Notes: generated by a model from the letters alone, not told the origin. A DNA stretch of 64,000 bases from Bacteroides cellulosilyticus (GCF_020091405.1 NZ_CP081903.1:3596501-3660500), one strand, 5' to 3'. Shown: positions 1 to 9,861, counted from the stretch's first letter. A program made the numbers and translations.

Positions 1-562
1 CAGGTTTGTAATCATGTAGTATTTGTTTGATAACATCAGTGGTAAAGGGATACAATTTCAAAACTCTGTCACTCCTTCCATATAATGGTTCTTTGGCATT
101 CTTGAATATCTGCTCCATTAATGTGTATACAGAGCCACTGACGATGAGGTTGACATTTGTTCGGGTACGGAAACGGTCCCAAATGTCCTGCATGCCACTG
201 TAAACGGAGGGATTGATATTATAGAATTCCTGAAACTCATCGATAACTAAATTGAATTTATTCCGGATGCCCTGTTCCATAACAAACTCAAAGAGTTCAG
301 TGAAGTTGTATATCTTTCCGGGAATAGTTATATTTAAAACTAGGGCAACGGTTTCTGCAAACTTAGAGCACAAATCGGCCTCATTGCTTCGTTTGACGAA
401 CCAATAAAGAGTAGGAGTGTTTTCGCAACTCTTAAATATCAGGCTTGTTTTGCCTATGCGTCGACGCCCTGTCAAAACTGTTAGCTTTGAATGTTCTGAA
501 AAAGCTAACTCACGCACTTTTTGCAGTTCGTCCAATTCTTTCTCGCGGTTGTAGAATTTCAT
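1..562 (-). CDS. AAA ATPase (archaeal ATPase-like), C-terminus cut by window edge
   Basis: The frame opens with ATG at 562 and runs off the left edge, so about 187 N-terminal residues are visible. It begins MKFYNREKELDEL, has a Walker A loop GRRRIGKTS at residues 32-40 and a Walker B-like VIDEFQEF near 103-110, followed by LIVSGS. This pattern fits the ATPase_2 family (PF01637), which in Bacteroidales usually carries a C-terminal DUF234-like nuclease domain; that part would lie outside the window. The natural role of these proteins is unknown. The coding strand points away from the neighbouring efflux gene. A palindrome and a promoter-like element lie just upstream (601-652). Confidence 0.8.
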   Translation of the reverse strand, partial: MKFYNREKELDELQKVRELAFSEHSKLTVLTGRRRIGKTSLIFKSCENTPTLYWFVKRSNEADLCSKFAETVALVLNITIPGKIYNFTELFEFVMEQGIRNKFNLVIDEFQEFYNINPSVYSGMQDIWDRFRTRTNVNLIVSGSVYTLMEQIFKNAKEPLYGRSDRVLKLYPFTTDVIKQILHDYKP

Positions 563-600
563 AATGAGTTTCCTATTGTAACGATGGTTAATTTCACGGT

Positions 601-652
601 GGTTAAATTAACCGTGGTTACAAAAATAGGAGATTTTATGGAAACATACAAG
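601..652 (-). promoter_or_regulatory. Possible promoter with palindrome upstream of the AAA ATPase
   Basis: Read on the minus strand, a TATTTTTG -7 element (plus 621-628) lies 20 bp from a CTTG that approximates the -33 TTTG (plus 649-652). The 13-bp palindrome ggttaaattaacc (601-613) sits where transcription would start, and further ggtta words flank it. An autoregulatory operator is inferred; the -33 match is imperfect. Confidence 0.35.
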
Positions 653-678
653 ATTACACCTCTGTTTCTGATATTTTT

Positions 679-2076
679 TTATTCTTTCAACACCGATGCT
701 TGTGACAACCTCAAACTACTCACCACCGCCGCAATCAGTGCAAATACACTCCCTGTTATCAAGCATACTTCCGTACTTTTGCTTCCTACCACCCAACTGA
801 ATAGAAGTGCTACAAGCGTAGTTCCGAATGTCTGCCCCATGAGCCGTGCCATTCCCATCATTCCACTGGCTCCACCGGAACGCTGTTTGGGTGCGGAAGC
901 AATCATTGTACTGTTATTCGGTGTCTGAAAGAGTCCGAATCCGACTCCACAAAGAGCTAACCGTAAACAGATACTGACAATCGATGATTCTGCGTCCAAC
1001 ATCGAAAGCGAGTAAAGACCTATACAGAATATTCCCATCCCGATACTTCCCAATATTCCCGGGTGAATACGTTCTACCAAGTAGCCGGCGGCCGGTGCAG
1101 CAAACAGTGTGGCGAGAGGCCAAGGAGTCAGTAGGAGTCCCGTCATGACTTCGCTATGTCCCAATGTGTTTTGCAGAAAGAAGGGCAGCGAAATCATAGC
1201 CAGCATCTGCGCGGTGAATGAACAGATGGAAGTCAGAATCGAGAGCCTGAAAATGGGGATTCTCAGTAAGTCTAACGGCAACAGGGGGGACTCTTGCCCC
1301 AACTGCCGACGTACATAATATGTTCCTACGACAATCAATATCACTGACTGGATTATCAGATAATCATAGCGTTCATGATGCGCAAAACCATCCAATGTAT
1401 AAATCAATAATCCGAAGGTAATAGCATTAGCCACCGCACTGATAACGTCAAACTTACGTTTCGATAGTTCCTTTTGCTCAGGAAGATACTTGATTCCCAA
1501 TATCAGGGCAATGATCCCCAATGGCAGATTTATCGCAAATAACCAGTGCCAGGAAGCTATTGACAAAATACCACTGGCAACAGAAGGACCTGCCGCCGCT
1601 GATATGGCAATTACCATTGCATTAATCCCCATTCCACGTCCTATCTGTTTTTTCGGATAGATAAGACGAAGCTGGGCTGTATTTACACTGGTGATAGCTG
1701 ATGCACTGAATCCCTGGAAAATACGGGCGGTTGTCAGAGTCCAGAAGGAATCGGATAAGGCACATATAAGTGATGTCACACAAAATAAAGCAATGCCGGA
1801 GAGGAATACCTTACGATATCCGAAGATTTCGCCCAATGCAGAAAAAGAAAGTAATGACACTACAATAGCCAATTGATAACCATTGACAATCCAGGTAATC
1901 ACAGAGTCCGAAGTTCCAAAATCATGTGCGAGGGTAGGGAGGATTACAGTACTGATGTTGATATCGAGCACTGACATGCAGAGAGCGAATCCAATGGCCA
2001 CTACCGCCCATATTCGTTGCGGAAATGGCAGCCCGTCCGTTTCGTCTATTTCCTGTGATTTTCCATCCTGAACCAT
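679..2076 (-). CDS. MFS drug:H+ antiporter, DHA2 (EmrB/QacA) family
   Basis: A 465-residue, almost wholly hydrophobic protein with about 14 candidate membrane spans. The N-terminus shows the DHA2 signature region (ALCMSVLDINISTVILPTL) and the middle the family-typical block (ASAITSVNTAQLRLIYP, then RGMGINAMV). It should sit in the inner membrane and export hydrophobic or cationic compounds in exchange for protons; the substrate cannot be read from sequence. It stands alone, with no adjacent HlyD or TolC gene, unlike the EmrB homologue at 30236-31831. The length is normal for the family. The next gene upstream is divergent, so it likely has its own promoter in 2077-2245, where I could not identify convincing boxes. 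Confidence 0.85.
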   Translation of the reverse strand: MVQDGKSQEIDETDGLPFPQRIWAVVAIGFALCMSVLDINISTVILPTLAHDFGTSDSVITWIVNGYQLAIVVSLLSFSALGEIFGYRKVFLSGIALFCVTSLICALSDSFWTLTTARIFQGFSASAITSVNTAQLRLIYPKKQIGRGMGINAMVIAISAAAGPSVASGILSIASWHWLFAINLPLGIIALILGIKYLPEQKELSKRKFDVISAVANAITFGLLIYTLDGFAHHERYDYLIIQSVILIVVGTYYVRRQLGQESPLLPLDLLRIPIFRLSILTSICSFTAQMLAMISLPFFLQNTLGHSEVMTGLLLTPWPLATLFAAPAAGYLVERIHPGILGSIGMGIFCIGLYSLSMLDAESSIVSICLRLALCGVGFGLFQTPNNSTMIASAPKQRSGGASGMMGMARLMGQTFGTTLVALLFSWVVGSKSTEVCLITGSVFALIAAVVSSLRLSQASVLKE

Positions 2077-2197
2077 ATAATTTCTTTTATCTGCGAATTA
2101 AACAAAACGTTCAATCAGCTGTTCGGAAACCTGCATAAAAATAAGTTTTTTTAGAAATTGTCTCGTAGGAAAGTAACGTGGAGAAGAAACTTCTTTG

Positions 2198-2205
2198 TAC
2201 CTTTG
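2198..2205 (+). promoter_or_regulatory. Possible Bacteroides -7 element before the PurF-like gene
   Basis: TACCTTTG matches the TAnnTTTG -7 consensus 41 bp before the ATG at 2246. No clear TTTG lies at the right distance upstream, so only half of a promoter is visible. Confidence 0.3.
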
Positions 2206-2245
2206 TGCCCGTCAATACTAAAATCAATAATAAATAATAGGATTT

Positions 2246-3658
2246 ATGGGAGGATTTTTCGGGACAGTCTCCAAAGCGAGCTGTGTGACGGATTTATTTT
2301 ACGGTACAGATTATAATTCACATTTAGGAACTAAGCGGGGCGGACTTGCCACGTATGATGCAGAAGAGGGCATGTTTGCCCGATCCATTCATAACCTGGA
2401 GAGCACTTATTTCCGAACCAAGTTTGAAGACGAACTGGATAAGTTTAAAGGAAATGTCGGAATAGGAATCATCAGCGACACAGACCCGCAACCCATCATC
2501 ATTAACTCCCACCTCGGACGCTTCGCCATTGTAACAGTAGCCAAAATTGTGAATCTGGAAGAAATAGAAGCAGAGCTACTTTCCAAAAATATGCATTTCG
2601 CCGAACTGAGTTCAGGCAATACCAATCAAACCGAGCTTATCTCACTACTCATCATACAAGGAAAAACTTTCGTAGAAGGTATAGAAAATGTTTACCGCCG
2701 TGTCAAAGGTTCTTGCTCTATGCTGCTGTTATCAGAAGATGGCAGTATCATTGCAGCTCGTGACAAGTGGGGACGCACTCCGATTGTAATTGGCCGGAAA
2801 GAAGGGGCATATGCTGCAACCAGTGAGTCAAGCAGTTTCCCGAATCTGGATTATGAAATAGACCGCTATCTCGGTCCGGGAGAGATTGTTCGTTTGACTG
2901 CCGATGGAGTGGAACAACTGCGGAAGCCGGAGGAAAAGATGCAGATTTGTTCTTTCCTGTGGGTATATTACGGTTTTCCTACTTCCTGCTATGAAGGTCG
3001 CAATGTAGAGGAGGTACGTTTTACCAGTGGTTTGAAGATGGGACAGAGCGATGATTCTGAAGTAGATTGTGCTTGCGGTATTCCTGATTCCGGTGTAGGT
3101 ATGGCTTTGGGCTATGCCGAAGGAAAAGGAGTTCCTTATCATCGTGCCATTTCTAAATATACACCGACATGGCCGCGCAGCTTCACTCCCAGTAAGCAGG
3201 AGATGCGCTCATTAGTGGCGAAGATGAAACTGATACCGAACCGTGCCATGCTGGAAGGTAAGCGCTTATTGTTCTGTGACGACTCCATAGTACGGGGCAC
3301 ACAATTACGGGATAATGTGAAGGTACTGTATGAATATGGTGCCAAAGAAGTACATATCCGCATTGCTTGTCCACCGTTGATTTATGCTTGTCCGTTTGTA
3401 GGTTTCACGGCATCCAAGAGCCCGTTGGAATTGATTACACGCCGTATTATCGCAGAACTGGAGGGAGATGCAGACAAGAATCTGGAGAAATATGCCACTA
3501 CCGGTTCTCCGGAATATGAGAAGATGGTCAGCATTATTGCCGAACGCTTTGGCCTTACAACTTTGAAGTTTAATACTCTGGAAACTCTCATCGAGTCCAT
3601 CGGATTGCCGAAATGTAAGGTTTGTACACATTGTTTTGATGGAAGTAGTTGCTTTTAA
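2246..3658 (+). CDS. Amidophosphoribosyltransferase-like protein lacking the N-terminal catalytic cysteine
   Basis: A 470-residue PurF-family protein with an N-terminal glutamine amidotransferase (Ntn hydrolase) domain (residues 1 to about 230) and a C-terminal phosphoribosyltransferase domain with the PRPP loop LLFCDDSIVRGTQ near 340-353. PurF makes phosphoribosylamine from PRPP and glutamine in the first step of purine synthesis. In canonical PurF, Cys follows the initiator Met (MCGIFG) and is the glutaminase nucleophile; here the start reads MGGFFG, so that residue is Gly. The ATG is fixed by this conserved block. The protein may use ammonia or another partner, or have a different role. 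This variant appears typical of Bacteroidetes from memory. A strong terminator follows. Confidence 0.85.
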   Translation: MGGFFGTVSKASCVTDLFYGTDYNSHLGTKRGGLATYDAEEGMFARSIHNLESTYFRTKFEDELDKFKGNVGIGIISDTDPQPIIINSHLGRFAIVTVAKIVNLEEIEAELLSKNMHFAELSSGNTNQTELISLLIIQGKTFVEGIENVYRRVKGSCSMLLLSEDGSIIAARDKWGRTPIVIGRKEGAYAATSESSSFPNLDYEIDRYLGPGEIVRLTADGVEQLRKPEEKMQICSFLWVYYGFPTSCYEGRNVEEVRFTSGLKMGQSDDSEVDCACGIPDSGVGMALGYAEGKGVPYHRAISKYTPTWPRSFTPSKQEMRSLVAKMKLIPNRAMLEGKRLLFCDDSIVRGTQLRDNVKVLYEYGAKEVHIRIACPPLIYACPFVGFTASKSPLELITRRIIAELEGDADKNLEKYATTGSPEYEKMVSIIAERFGLTTLKFNTLETLIESIGLPKCKVCTHCFDGSSCF

Positions 3659-3683
3659 GTAACTCTAAATACTAACATTTTGT

Positions 3684-3725
3684 AAAAAGGGGCGTGAATT
3701 GCTTGGCAGTTCACGCCCCTTTTTC
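3684..3725 (+). terminator. Intrinsic terminator after the PurF-like gene
   Basis: The perfect 11-bp stem aggggcgtgaa (3688-3698) / ttcacgcccct (3710-3720) is followed by a T run. Confidence 0.9.
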
Positions 3726-3783
3726 TACCTTTACGGCAGAACTATTGACTACTGTTGATAGATAATTGGTAGTTTATGTTCTC

Positions 3784-3815
3784 GATCATAAATCATAAAT
3801 CGTAAATCATAAATA
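3784..3815. repeat. Iterated short word aatcataa/aatcgtaa before pepT
   Basis: Three to four near-identical 9-10 bp words (aaatcat, aaatcgt, aaatcat) run directly into the pepT start codon. Similar iterated words occur at 54559-54657 and 60329-60396. Confidence 0.6.
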
Positions 3816-3817
3816 AT

Positions 3818-5041
3818 ATGGCTTTAGTAGAACGTTTTTTGAAGTATGTAAGCTTCGACACCCAGTCCAGTGAAGAGACAGAGGTGACTCCAAGTACTCC
3901 GGGGCAAATGGTATTTGCCAAATATCTGAAAGAAGAATTAGAGTCTTTAGGTTTGGAAGACATAACGTTGGATGAGCATGGCTATTTGTTTGCCACACTT
4001 CCGGCAAATATCGATAAGCCGGTACCTACTATTGGTTTTATCGCCCACATGGACACCAGTCCCGATATGAGTGGCAAAGATGTATCTCCCCGCATTGTTC
4101 AAAACTATGACGGTTCGGACATCGTGCTCTGTGCGGAAGAAAATGTAGTTCTTTCTCCGTCTCAGTTCCCCGAGCTGCTGGATCATAAAGGTGAAGACCT
4201 GATCGTGACCAATGGCAAGACATTGTTGGGAGCAGATGATAAAGCAGGTATTGCCGAAATCGTTTCTGCGATAGTGTATTTGAAAGAGCATCCTGAAATC
4301 AAGCATGGCAAGATTCGTATTGGTTTCAATCCGGATGAGGAAATAGGATTGGGCGCACATAAATTCGATGTGGAGAAGTTCGGTTGCGACTGGGCTTACA
4401 CAATGGATGGCGGTGAAGTAGGAGAGTTGGAGTTTGAAAACTTCAATGCGGCATCTGCTAAAATCACCTTCAAAGGTCGCAATGTGCATCCGGGTTATGC
4501 CAAAAATAAGATGATTAATTCAATTCGTGTAGCCAACCGTTTCTGTGCGATGTTACCTGCTCATGAAACGCCCGAACATACTGAAGGTTACGAGGGTTTC
4601 TACCATCTCATCAGTTTCAACGGCGATGTAGAGCAGACTACAGTGGCTTATATTATCCGTGATCATGACCGTGCACGTTTCGAGAGCCGCAAGAAGAAAA
4701 TAGAACGCTTTGTCAGTGAAATCAATGCTGAATATGGTGAAGGTACGGCAACGCTTGAACTCCGTGACCAATACTATAATATGCGTGAGAAGATTGAACC
4801 GGTAATGCATATCATTGATACGGCTTTTGCCGCAATGGAGGCTGTAGGTGTGAAACCGAATGTGAAACCTATCCGTGGTGGTACGGATGGCGCGCAGCTT
4901 TCTTTCAAAGGTTTGCCTTGCCCCAATATCTTTGCAGGTGGTCTGAACTTCCATGGACGATATGAATTCGCTCCTATCCAGAATATGGAGAAAGCGATGA
5001 AGGTCATCGTGAAGATTGCCGAACTTGTTGCTATAAAATAA
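3818..5041 (+). CDS. pepT: Peptidase T (tripeptide aminopeptidase)
   Basis: A 407-residue M20-family zinc peptidase that removes the N-terminal residue from tripeptides in the cytoplasm. Metal-binding and catalytic motifs are in place: [11 protein letters not shown] near residue 73-83, [11 protein letters not shown] near 138, the catalytic [10 protein letters not shown] near 171, and FHGRYEFAP near 377. Length is standard for PepT (about 408 residues). It starts at ATG 3818 directly after a short iterated repeat. gcvT follows 16 bp downstream on the same strand, so the two are probably co-transcribed, ending at the 6148-6211 hairpin. Confidence 0.95.
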   Translation: MALVERFLKYVSFDTQSSEETEVTPSTPGQMVFAKYLKEELESLGLEDITLDEHGYLFATLPANIDKPVPTIGFIAHMDTSPDMSGKDVSPRIVQNYDGSDIVLCAEENVVLSPSQFPELLDHKGEDLIVTNGKTLLGADDKAGIAEIVSAIVYLKEHPEIKHGKIRIGFNPDEEIGLGAHKFDVEKFGCDWAYTMDGGEVGELEFENFNAASAKITFKGRNVHPGYAKNKMINSIRVANRFCAMLPAHETPEHTEGYEGFYHLISFNGDVEQTTVAYIIRDHDRARFESRKKKIERFVSEINAEYGEGTATLELRDQYYNMREKIEPVMHIIDTAFAAMEAVGVKPNVKPIRGGTDGAQLSFKGLPCPNIFAGGLNFHGRYEFAPIQNMEKAMKVIVKIAELVAIK

Positions 5042-5057
5042 TTTAATACCTTAAGAC

Positions 5058-6143
5058 ATGAAAACCACTCCGTTTACAGAAAAACATATCTCGCTGGGTG
5101 CTAAGATGCATGAGTTTGCGGGATATAATATGCCGATAGAATATTCCGGTATCATTGATGAACACCTCACAGTTTGTAACGCTGTGGGTGTATTCGACGT
5201 TTCCCACATGGGAGAATTCTGGGTGAAAGGCCCCAATGCATTGGCTTTTCTTCAGAAAGTGACTTCCAATAATGTGGCTGCCCTGATTCCGGGCAAGGTG
5301 CAATATACCTGTTTTCCCAACGAAGAAGGCGGTATTGTAGATGACTTGCTGGTTTATCATTATGAACCGGAGAAATATCTGTTGGTAGTGAATGCCTCGA
5401 ATATAGAAAAAGACTGGAACTGGTGCGTTTCGCACAATACGGAAGGCGCTGAACTGGAAAATGCTTCCGACCACATGGCTCAACTTGCCGTGCAGGGCCC
5501 GAAGGCCATTCTTGCTTTGCAGAAGCTGACGAGCATAAACTTGTCGGAACTGCCGTATTACACCTTTACGCATGGTGAGTTTGCCGGTGAGAAAGATGTG
5601 ATTATTTCCAATACCGGCTATACCGGTGCAGGAGGTTTTGAGCTTTACTTCTATCCCGAAGCTGCCATGAAGATTTGGAATGCCGTGTTTGAAGCAGGTG
5701 AAGAATTTGGTATCAAGCCGATTGGCTTGGGTGCACGCGATACGCTTCGTCTGGAAATGGGCTTCTGCCTGTATGGCAATGATCTGGATGATACGACATC
5801 TCCTATTGAAGCTGGTTTGGGATGGATTACCAAGTTTGCTGAAGGTAAGAACTTTATCAATCGTCCGATGCTTGAAAAGCAGAAAGCGGAAGGTACTGTC
5901 CGTAAGTTGGTCGGTTTTGAAATGGTGGACCGTGGAATTCCCCGTCATGGATATGAGCTGTTCAATACAGAAGGCGAAGCTATCGGAGTAGTAACTTCAG
6001 GTACAATGTCACCTACTCGTAAGATTGGTATCGGTATGGGCTATGTGAAACCGGAGTATAGTAAAATAGGTACGGAAATTTGCATTGATATGCGTGGACG
6101 TAAGCTGAAAGCAGTAGTGGTTCGCCCGCCATTCCGTAAATAA
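5058..6143 (+). CDS. gcvT: Glycine cleavage system T protein (aminomethyltransferase)
   Basis: A 361-residue protein that transfers the methylene group from the H-protein-bound aminomethyl intermediate to tetrahydrofolate and releases ammonia. The family blocks are visible: N-terminal [10 protein letters not shown] and [10 protein letters not shown], central [12 protein letters not shown] and [18 protein letters not shown], and C-terminal [11 protein letters not shown]. No gcvH or gcvP is nearby, so the system is scattered in this genome, which is usual in Bacteroides. It lies 16 bp after pepT. Confidence 0.95.
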   Translation: MKTTPFTEKHISLGAKMHEFAGYNMPIEYSGIIDEHLTVCNAVGVFDVSHMGEFWVKGPNALAFLQKVTSNNVAALIPGKVQYTCFPNEEGGIVDDLLVYHYEPEKYLLVVNASNIEKDWNWCVSHNTEGAELENASDHMAQLAVQGPKAILALQKLTSINLSELPYYTFTHGEFAGEKDVIISNTGYTGAGGFELYFYPEAAMKIWNAVFEAGEEFGIKPIGLGARDTLRLEMGFCLYGNDLDDTTSPIEAGLGWITKFAEGKNFINRPMLEKQKAEGTVRKLVGFEMVDRGIPRHGYELFNTEGEAIGVVTSGTMSPTRKIGIGMGYVKPEYSKIGTEICIDMRGRKLKAVVVRPPFRK

Positions 6144-6147
6144 GATG

Positions 6148-6211
6148 AGTCTTTCTCACCACAGAATTCCAAGATTTGCGCAAGTCTTGGAATTCTGTGG
6201 TGAGAAAGACT
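6148..6211. terminator. Long perfect inverted repeat, bidirectional terminator
   Basis: 27-bp perfect arms (6148-6174 and 6185-6211) flank a 10-base loop that can itself nearly pair. It sits between the convergent genes gcvT (+) and the M48-like gene (-), 5 bp after the gcvT stop codon. Confidence 0.85.
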
Positions 6212-6228
6212 TTATAACATTCTTTTCT

Positions 6229-7749
6229 TTATAGTCTGCTGATCTTATCTAATAATTGATTAGCCCAAGCTATTTCTTTGCTTGTCCATTCTTCCTCTTC
6301 TCCTTGCATTCCTTGTTCCTGATACCGGGAAAGTAATTCCAGATATTCCTTCAATGTGCCGGCGGCTTTAGCCTGTTTATTCATGCGCATTAGCAATAGA
6401 ATTTCCTGTTTATATATGTCAAGATTCGGACTGTCTCCTGCTAATTCTTTGGCTTTCCAAAGCAGGGTGGCACATTCTTCGTTTACCTCTTCTGTGTTGT
6501 AAAGCGCCATCCGTGATTTTGCTAAGATAACGTAATCATGGTCGGTGGCCAGATTGTTATTGATATTCTTCTGTATTAATCTTCCGGCTTCTTCATACCG
6601 TTGGTCTGCCATATTCATGGCTGCGTTGAAAGTTACTACGTCCGATGTCGCTTTGAGATAAGGATGACTGATTTGATTTTCCGCTTGGTCGGCTTTGTCT
6701 ATTCGCTTTTTCAGGTTGTCGATGCTGCCGTAGCGAAGCAGCTTATGACCGCGTTGCTGTATATTATAGTACCCGATGACTTTGGAAAGTGCAGACGCCA
6801 ATCCATCGGGATTCATCCCCTTGAATTCCAATAACTCACGTGCAACCCGGTCGGCTGCGTATTCCTGGTTATTCTTGTAATTCATTCCCAGGCGATTCAC
6901 TACATTTACATTCAGCAGGGCGGCAACGCTTCCGATGCTGGCAACAGCACCTACACCTAAAGCTGTATCATCGTCATCCCAGTATGCCACTTCCAGGGCT
7001 ACTTCGGCAGTGACGGCAAGAACCGTTCCCCAAAAAGCTGCCCGCTTGGCACGGCGTTCAGCACGGTAGATGTTATTAATCTGATGGTCCAGTACGAAAT
7101 GAGACATCTCATTGGCAATAATGGCGGCAAGTTCATCCTCCGAATCAAGTGTGCAGAGCAGGCCGGTACTAATCAGCATTGTTCCGTTGGGCAGCATGTA
7201 AGCATCCGGTTCGGGCGACTGGATGATGCGTACATTCAACCTTTCACTGCGGTTGGGATCGATGCCGGTGGCAGTCAGTTTCGCAAAGATATTCTGTACG
7301 TATGAAGTGATGAAATCATCCTCATAGCCGATCTCTTCCAGCTTGTACAGGTAATCCCGGCATTCTTCGTCCACTTCCTTGCGCAACTTAGAGTTATATC
7401 CGCGTTCGCTGAAATATTCATACAGATGTTGCTTCAGATAGGTTTGCTGCCAAAACTCCTGATTGGTTTCGGGAGGTGAGAGTTTAATGGTTTTCAGGGC
7501 AGAAGAAGGTACCGCAAATTGCATACCGTTGATTTCGGTTGCATAGAAAACATCGGAGCCTAGTTGTTCTGCCGATTTCATTTTCACTACCTTGCGGATC
7601 ACTACGGGAGTGCCGGCAGGAAAATTCTCATACTGTTGTTGTAGTTCGCCTTTTATGGCAATTGGGCCGCTCAAGTCTTTCTGCCTGGCAGCAAATCCTG
7701 CTGTAGAGAAGAGGACAGCGAGGAAGACGAAAGTGATAAGACGTTTCAT
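6229..7749 (-). CDS. M48-family metalloprotease-like exported protein with altered zinc motif
   Basis: A 506-residue protein with a signal peptide (LITFVFLAVLFSTAGFA, residues 3-19), an M48-like peptidase domain and a C-terminal helical repeat (TPR-like) region, resembling the periplasmic BepA/LoiP group. Where M48 enzymes have HEXXH, this protein has N213-E-M-S-H217; the downstream zinc-ligand motif EYAAD (E296) is kept. One of three expected zinc ligands is therefore replaced by Asn, so catalytic activity is uncertain. A glycine/alanine-rich hydrophobic stretch lies between the two motifs, as in other M48 members. It is convergent with gcvT and appears monocistronic. Confidence 0.75.
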   Translation of the reverse strand: MKRLITFVFLAVLFSTAGFAARQKDLSGPIAIKGELQQQYENFPAGTPVVIRKVVKMKSAEQLGSDVFYATEINGMQFAVPSSALKTIKLSPPETNQEFWQQTYLKQHLYEYFSERGYNSKLRKEVDEECRDYLYKLEEIGYEDDFITSYVQNIFAKLTATGIDPNRSERLNVRIIQSPEPDAYMLPNGTMLISTGLLCTLDSEDELAAIIANEMSHFVLDHQINNIYRAERRAKRAAFWGTVLAVTAEVALEVAYWDDDDTALGVGAVASIGSVAALLNVNVVNRLGMNYKNNQEYAADRVARELLEFKGMNPDGLASALSKVIGYYNIQQRGHKLLRYGSIDNLKKRIDKADQAENQISHPYLKATSDVVTFNAAMNMADQRYEEAGRLIQKNINNNLATDHDYVILAKSRMALYNTEEVNEECATLLWKAKELAGDSPNLDIYKQEILLLMRMNKQAKAAGTLKEYLELLSRYQEQGMQGEEEEWTSKEIAWANQLLDKISRL

Positions 7750-7881
7750 ATTGGTTCGTTTATGGTTCGTACTATTGACTTATTATCAAAATTGCTGATA
7801 CAAAAATAGGAAAGAGTTTTCTCCCTTCCCTATTCTTTTCCCTACAAAAAGGTAGGGAATTTCCTATTCCATTTTTATATC

Positions 7882-9861
7882 TTACTTTAATGGGTGTTCG
7901 AAGGTGAATAAACATCCGTCATGGTAGGTATCGTCTAAATATACCCGTGCTTTTATACGCTCTGCAAGAATCCGGCATAAGGATAATCCTAATCCGGCGC
8001 CGGGTATAAAAGAATCCACTTTATAAAATCGTGAGAATATTTTTTCTTTTAGTTCGCTTTTCACGCCAATGCCGGTGTCTCGTACGTGGAAGTATAACTT
8101 GTTATTTTTGTTATCTACCTCATAACTTAACTCTACTTCGCCACTTGAAGTGAACTTTAGTGCATTATGTAGCAGATTGATAAGTATCTGATGTACGATA
8201 TCCTCATTAGACGAAAGTATATAGTCTGTCTGGCATGGGGTATAGTAAAATTTCACTTTGGGTTGGATATATTCCTTCATTTCCTGAAGTAATTTATTTG
8301 CAAACTTGTTTACCGGAATATCCTGATAAGTCAATCTCTGGTCTCCGCTGTCAATATTGGCAATGGAAATCATGTCGCTGATGATCTTCAGTAGATTATC
8401 ACTATTCTTTTTGATAGTGGCACTGATTTCCCTGGTTTCTTCCTGACTCATTGGTATTTCTGCAAGGCACTCGGAGAAACCTACAATGGCATTCAGGGGT
8501 GTCCGCACCTCATGATTCATATTCTGGATGAATGCTGTTTTCATGAGTTGAGCTTGTTGTGCCTTCTCATTGGCTTGTTGCAGTTCCTGAGCTTGTTTCC
8601 TCAGTAAGCGGTTGTTTTTCAGCTTATGACGGTAGAATTTGATGCCGATGATTAATGCGGCTACTAACACAACAATCAGGGTACAAGCATAAAAGAATTG
8701 TATATTGCGAGCTTTCAGACTCAGGTCTCTGGCTTCAAGTTCCAGTTTATTCAGATTATAGCGGGTGGATAATTCATTGAGCTGCTTCTGGGTATCATTC
8801 TTATACAATGAATCACTCAAAGATACGTATTTACGTAGCATAAGATAAGCTTCGTCATATCTGTGAGACTGGTGTAAAGCGGAGGCCTTGTTATTATACA
8901 TCCTCTTGAGGTTTGTCATGTTGTGGGAATTCTGATAATATTCTGCACAAGAATCCAGATAGGCAAGTAATATATCAAAGTCACCTTTTAAAGTGGCATA
9001 TTCTTTTTTAGTACTATATAAATAAATGCGGCTCACATGTGGCGATTTCCGGTATAAATTCTCCATTTCAGTCAGATACTTTCGTAGAACGATAGTATCC
9101 TGAGGTTCAGTGAATACTACTGAAGCCATATCTTTTATCATTAAGATACGGGCTGTATCCATATTGATAGTAGAGGTGTTGAGTGATACATCGGCCAATG
9201 AGTCTAAATGATAAAATACATTCTGGGCTTCTTGTTTTTTATCCATACTCATCAGAATTACCATATAATTGGCACATAATGGGGTATATTCATCCCAGAA
9301 TTTTAGTTTTTCAAACAATTGCATGGCTTGTGTAATATATGGCAGGGCTTTGGCATAATTTTTATTTGCTCCATAAAAGTTGGCTATTTCATTCAGGCTG
9401 AATGCCAGTCCCACTTCGCTTTTCCTGTCCAGTGCATCATTGTACATCTTATCCAGCTCCCTCATATCATCTTCAGAAGCGTTGGAATATATGATATTTG
9501 CGCATAAAAGACTCCAGCTCCTATAATACTCAGCCTCATTATGGAGACGGAGCGATAAATCCTTGATGATAGGAGTATATTTTTTCATACTGTCTACATC
9601 ACCATGTTTGTAGTGAAAATAATTTCTGTCCTTATATAGATAGAATAGATCGGTTGTCTTATCTCCTTTTTTATTGTCGATATCTTTCTTTATCTTTTCC
9701 CAGTGAGAAAGATATACTTCCGGCTGGTTATAATAGGTTTTTAATTTAGAGAAAGCAGGAGGGATGGAATCCTGATTGAATTTCACTTCTTTCTGTGCTT
9801 TTGTTTGTGTTGAAAGCAAAAAAGTACAGAGTATCACTATCAGATACAGACCGTTTCTCAT
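7882..9861 (-). CDS. TPR-containing membrane sensor histidine kinase
   Basis: The frame is open further upstream, but ATG 9861 gives a good signal peptide (MRNGLYLIVILCTFLLSTQTKAQ), so I chose it; the product is 659 residues. The periplasmic part is TPR-like helical repeats, followed by one membrane span (FFYACTLIVVLVAALIIGIKFY), a coiled coil, a HisKA domain with the phospho-acceptor in NHEVRTPLNA (His450) and a HATPase domain with GIGV and GAGLGLSLCR boxes. It should phosphorylate a response regulator after sensing a periplasmic signal. No receiver domain or response regulator gene is adjacent, so it is an orphan kinase. Confidence 0.85.
   Translation of the reverse strand: MRNGLYLIVILCTFLLSTQTKAQKEVKFNQDSIPPAFSKLKTYYNQPEVYLSHWEKIKKDIDNKKGDKTTDLFYLYKDRNYFHYKHGDVDSMKKYTPIIKDLSLRLHNEAEYYRSWSLLCANIIYSNASEDDMRELDKMYNDALDRKSEVGLAFSLNEIANFYGANKNYAKALPYITQAMQLFEKLKFWDEYTPLCANYMVILMSMDKKQEAQNVFYHLDSLADVSLNTSTINMDTARILMIKDMASVVFTEPQDTIVLRKYLTEMENLYRKSPHVSRIYLYSTKKEYATLKGDFDILLAYLDSCAEYYQNSHNMTNLKRMYNNKASALHQSHRYDEAYLMLRKYVSLSDSLYKNDTQKQLNELSTRYNLNKLELEARDLSLKARNIQFFYACTLIVVLVAALIIGIKFYRHKLKNNRLLRKQAQELQQANEKAQQAQLMKTAFIQNMNHEVRTPLNAIVGFSECLAEIPMSQEETREISATIKKNSDNLLKIISDMISIANIDSGDQRLTYQDIPVNKFANKLLQEMKEYIQPKVKFYYTPCQTDYILSSNEDIVHQILINLLHNALKFTSSGEVELSYEVDNKNNKLYFHVRDTGIGVKSELKEKIFSRFYKVDSFIPGAGLGLSLCRILAERIKARVYLDDTYHDGCLFTFEHPLK

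Noticed and set aside
521..928. 135-codon plus-strand open frame
   Set aside because: It overlaps the ATPase start and the conserved 3' end of the efflux gene on the other strand, and resembles no known protein.
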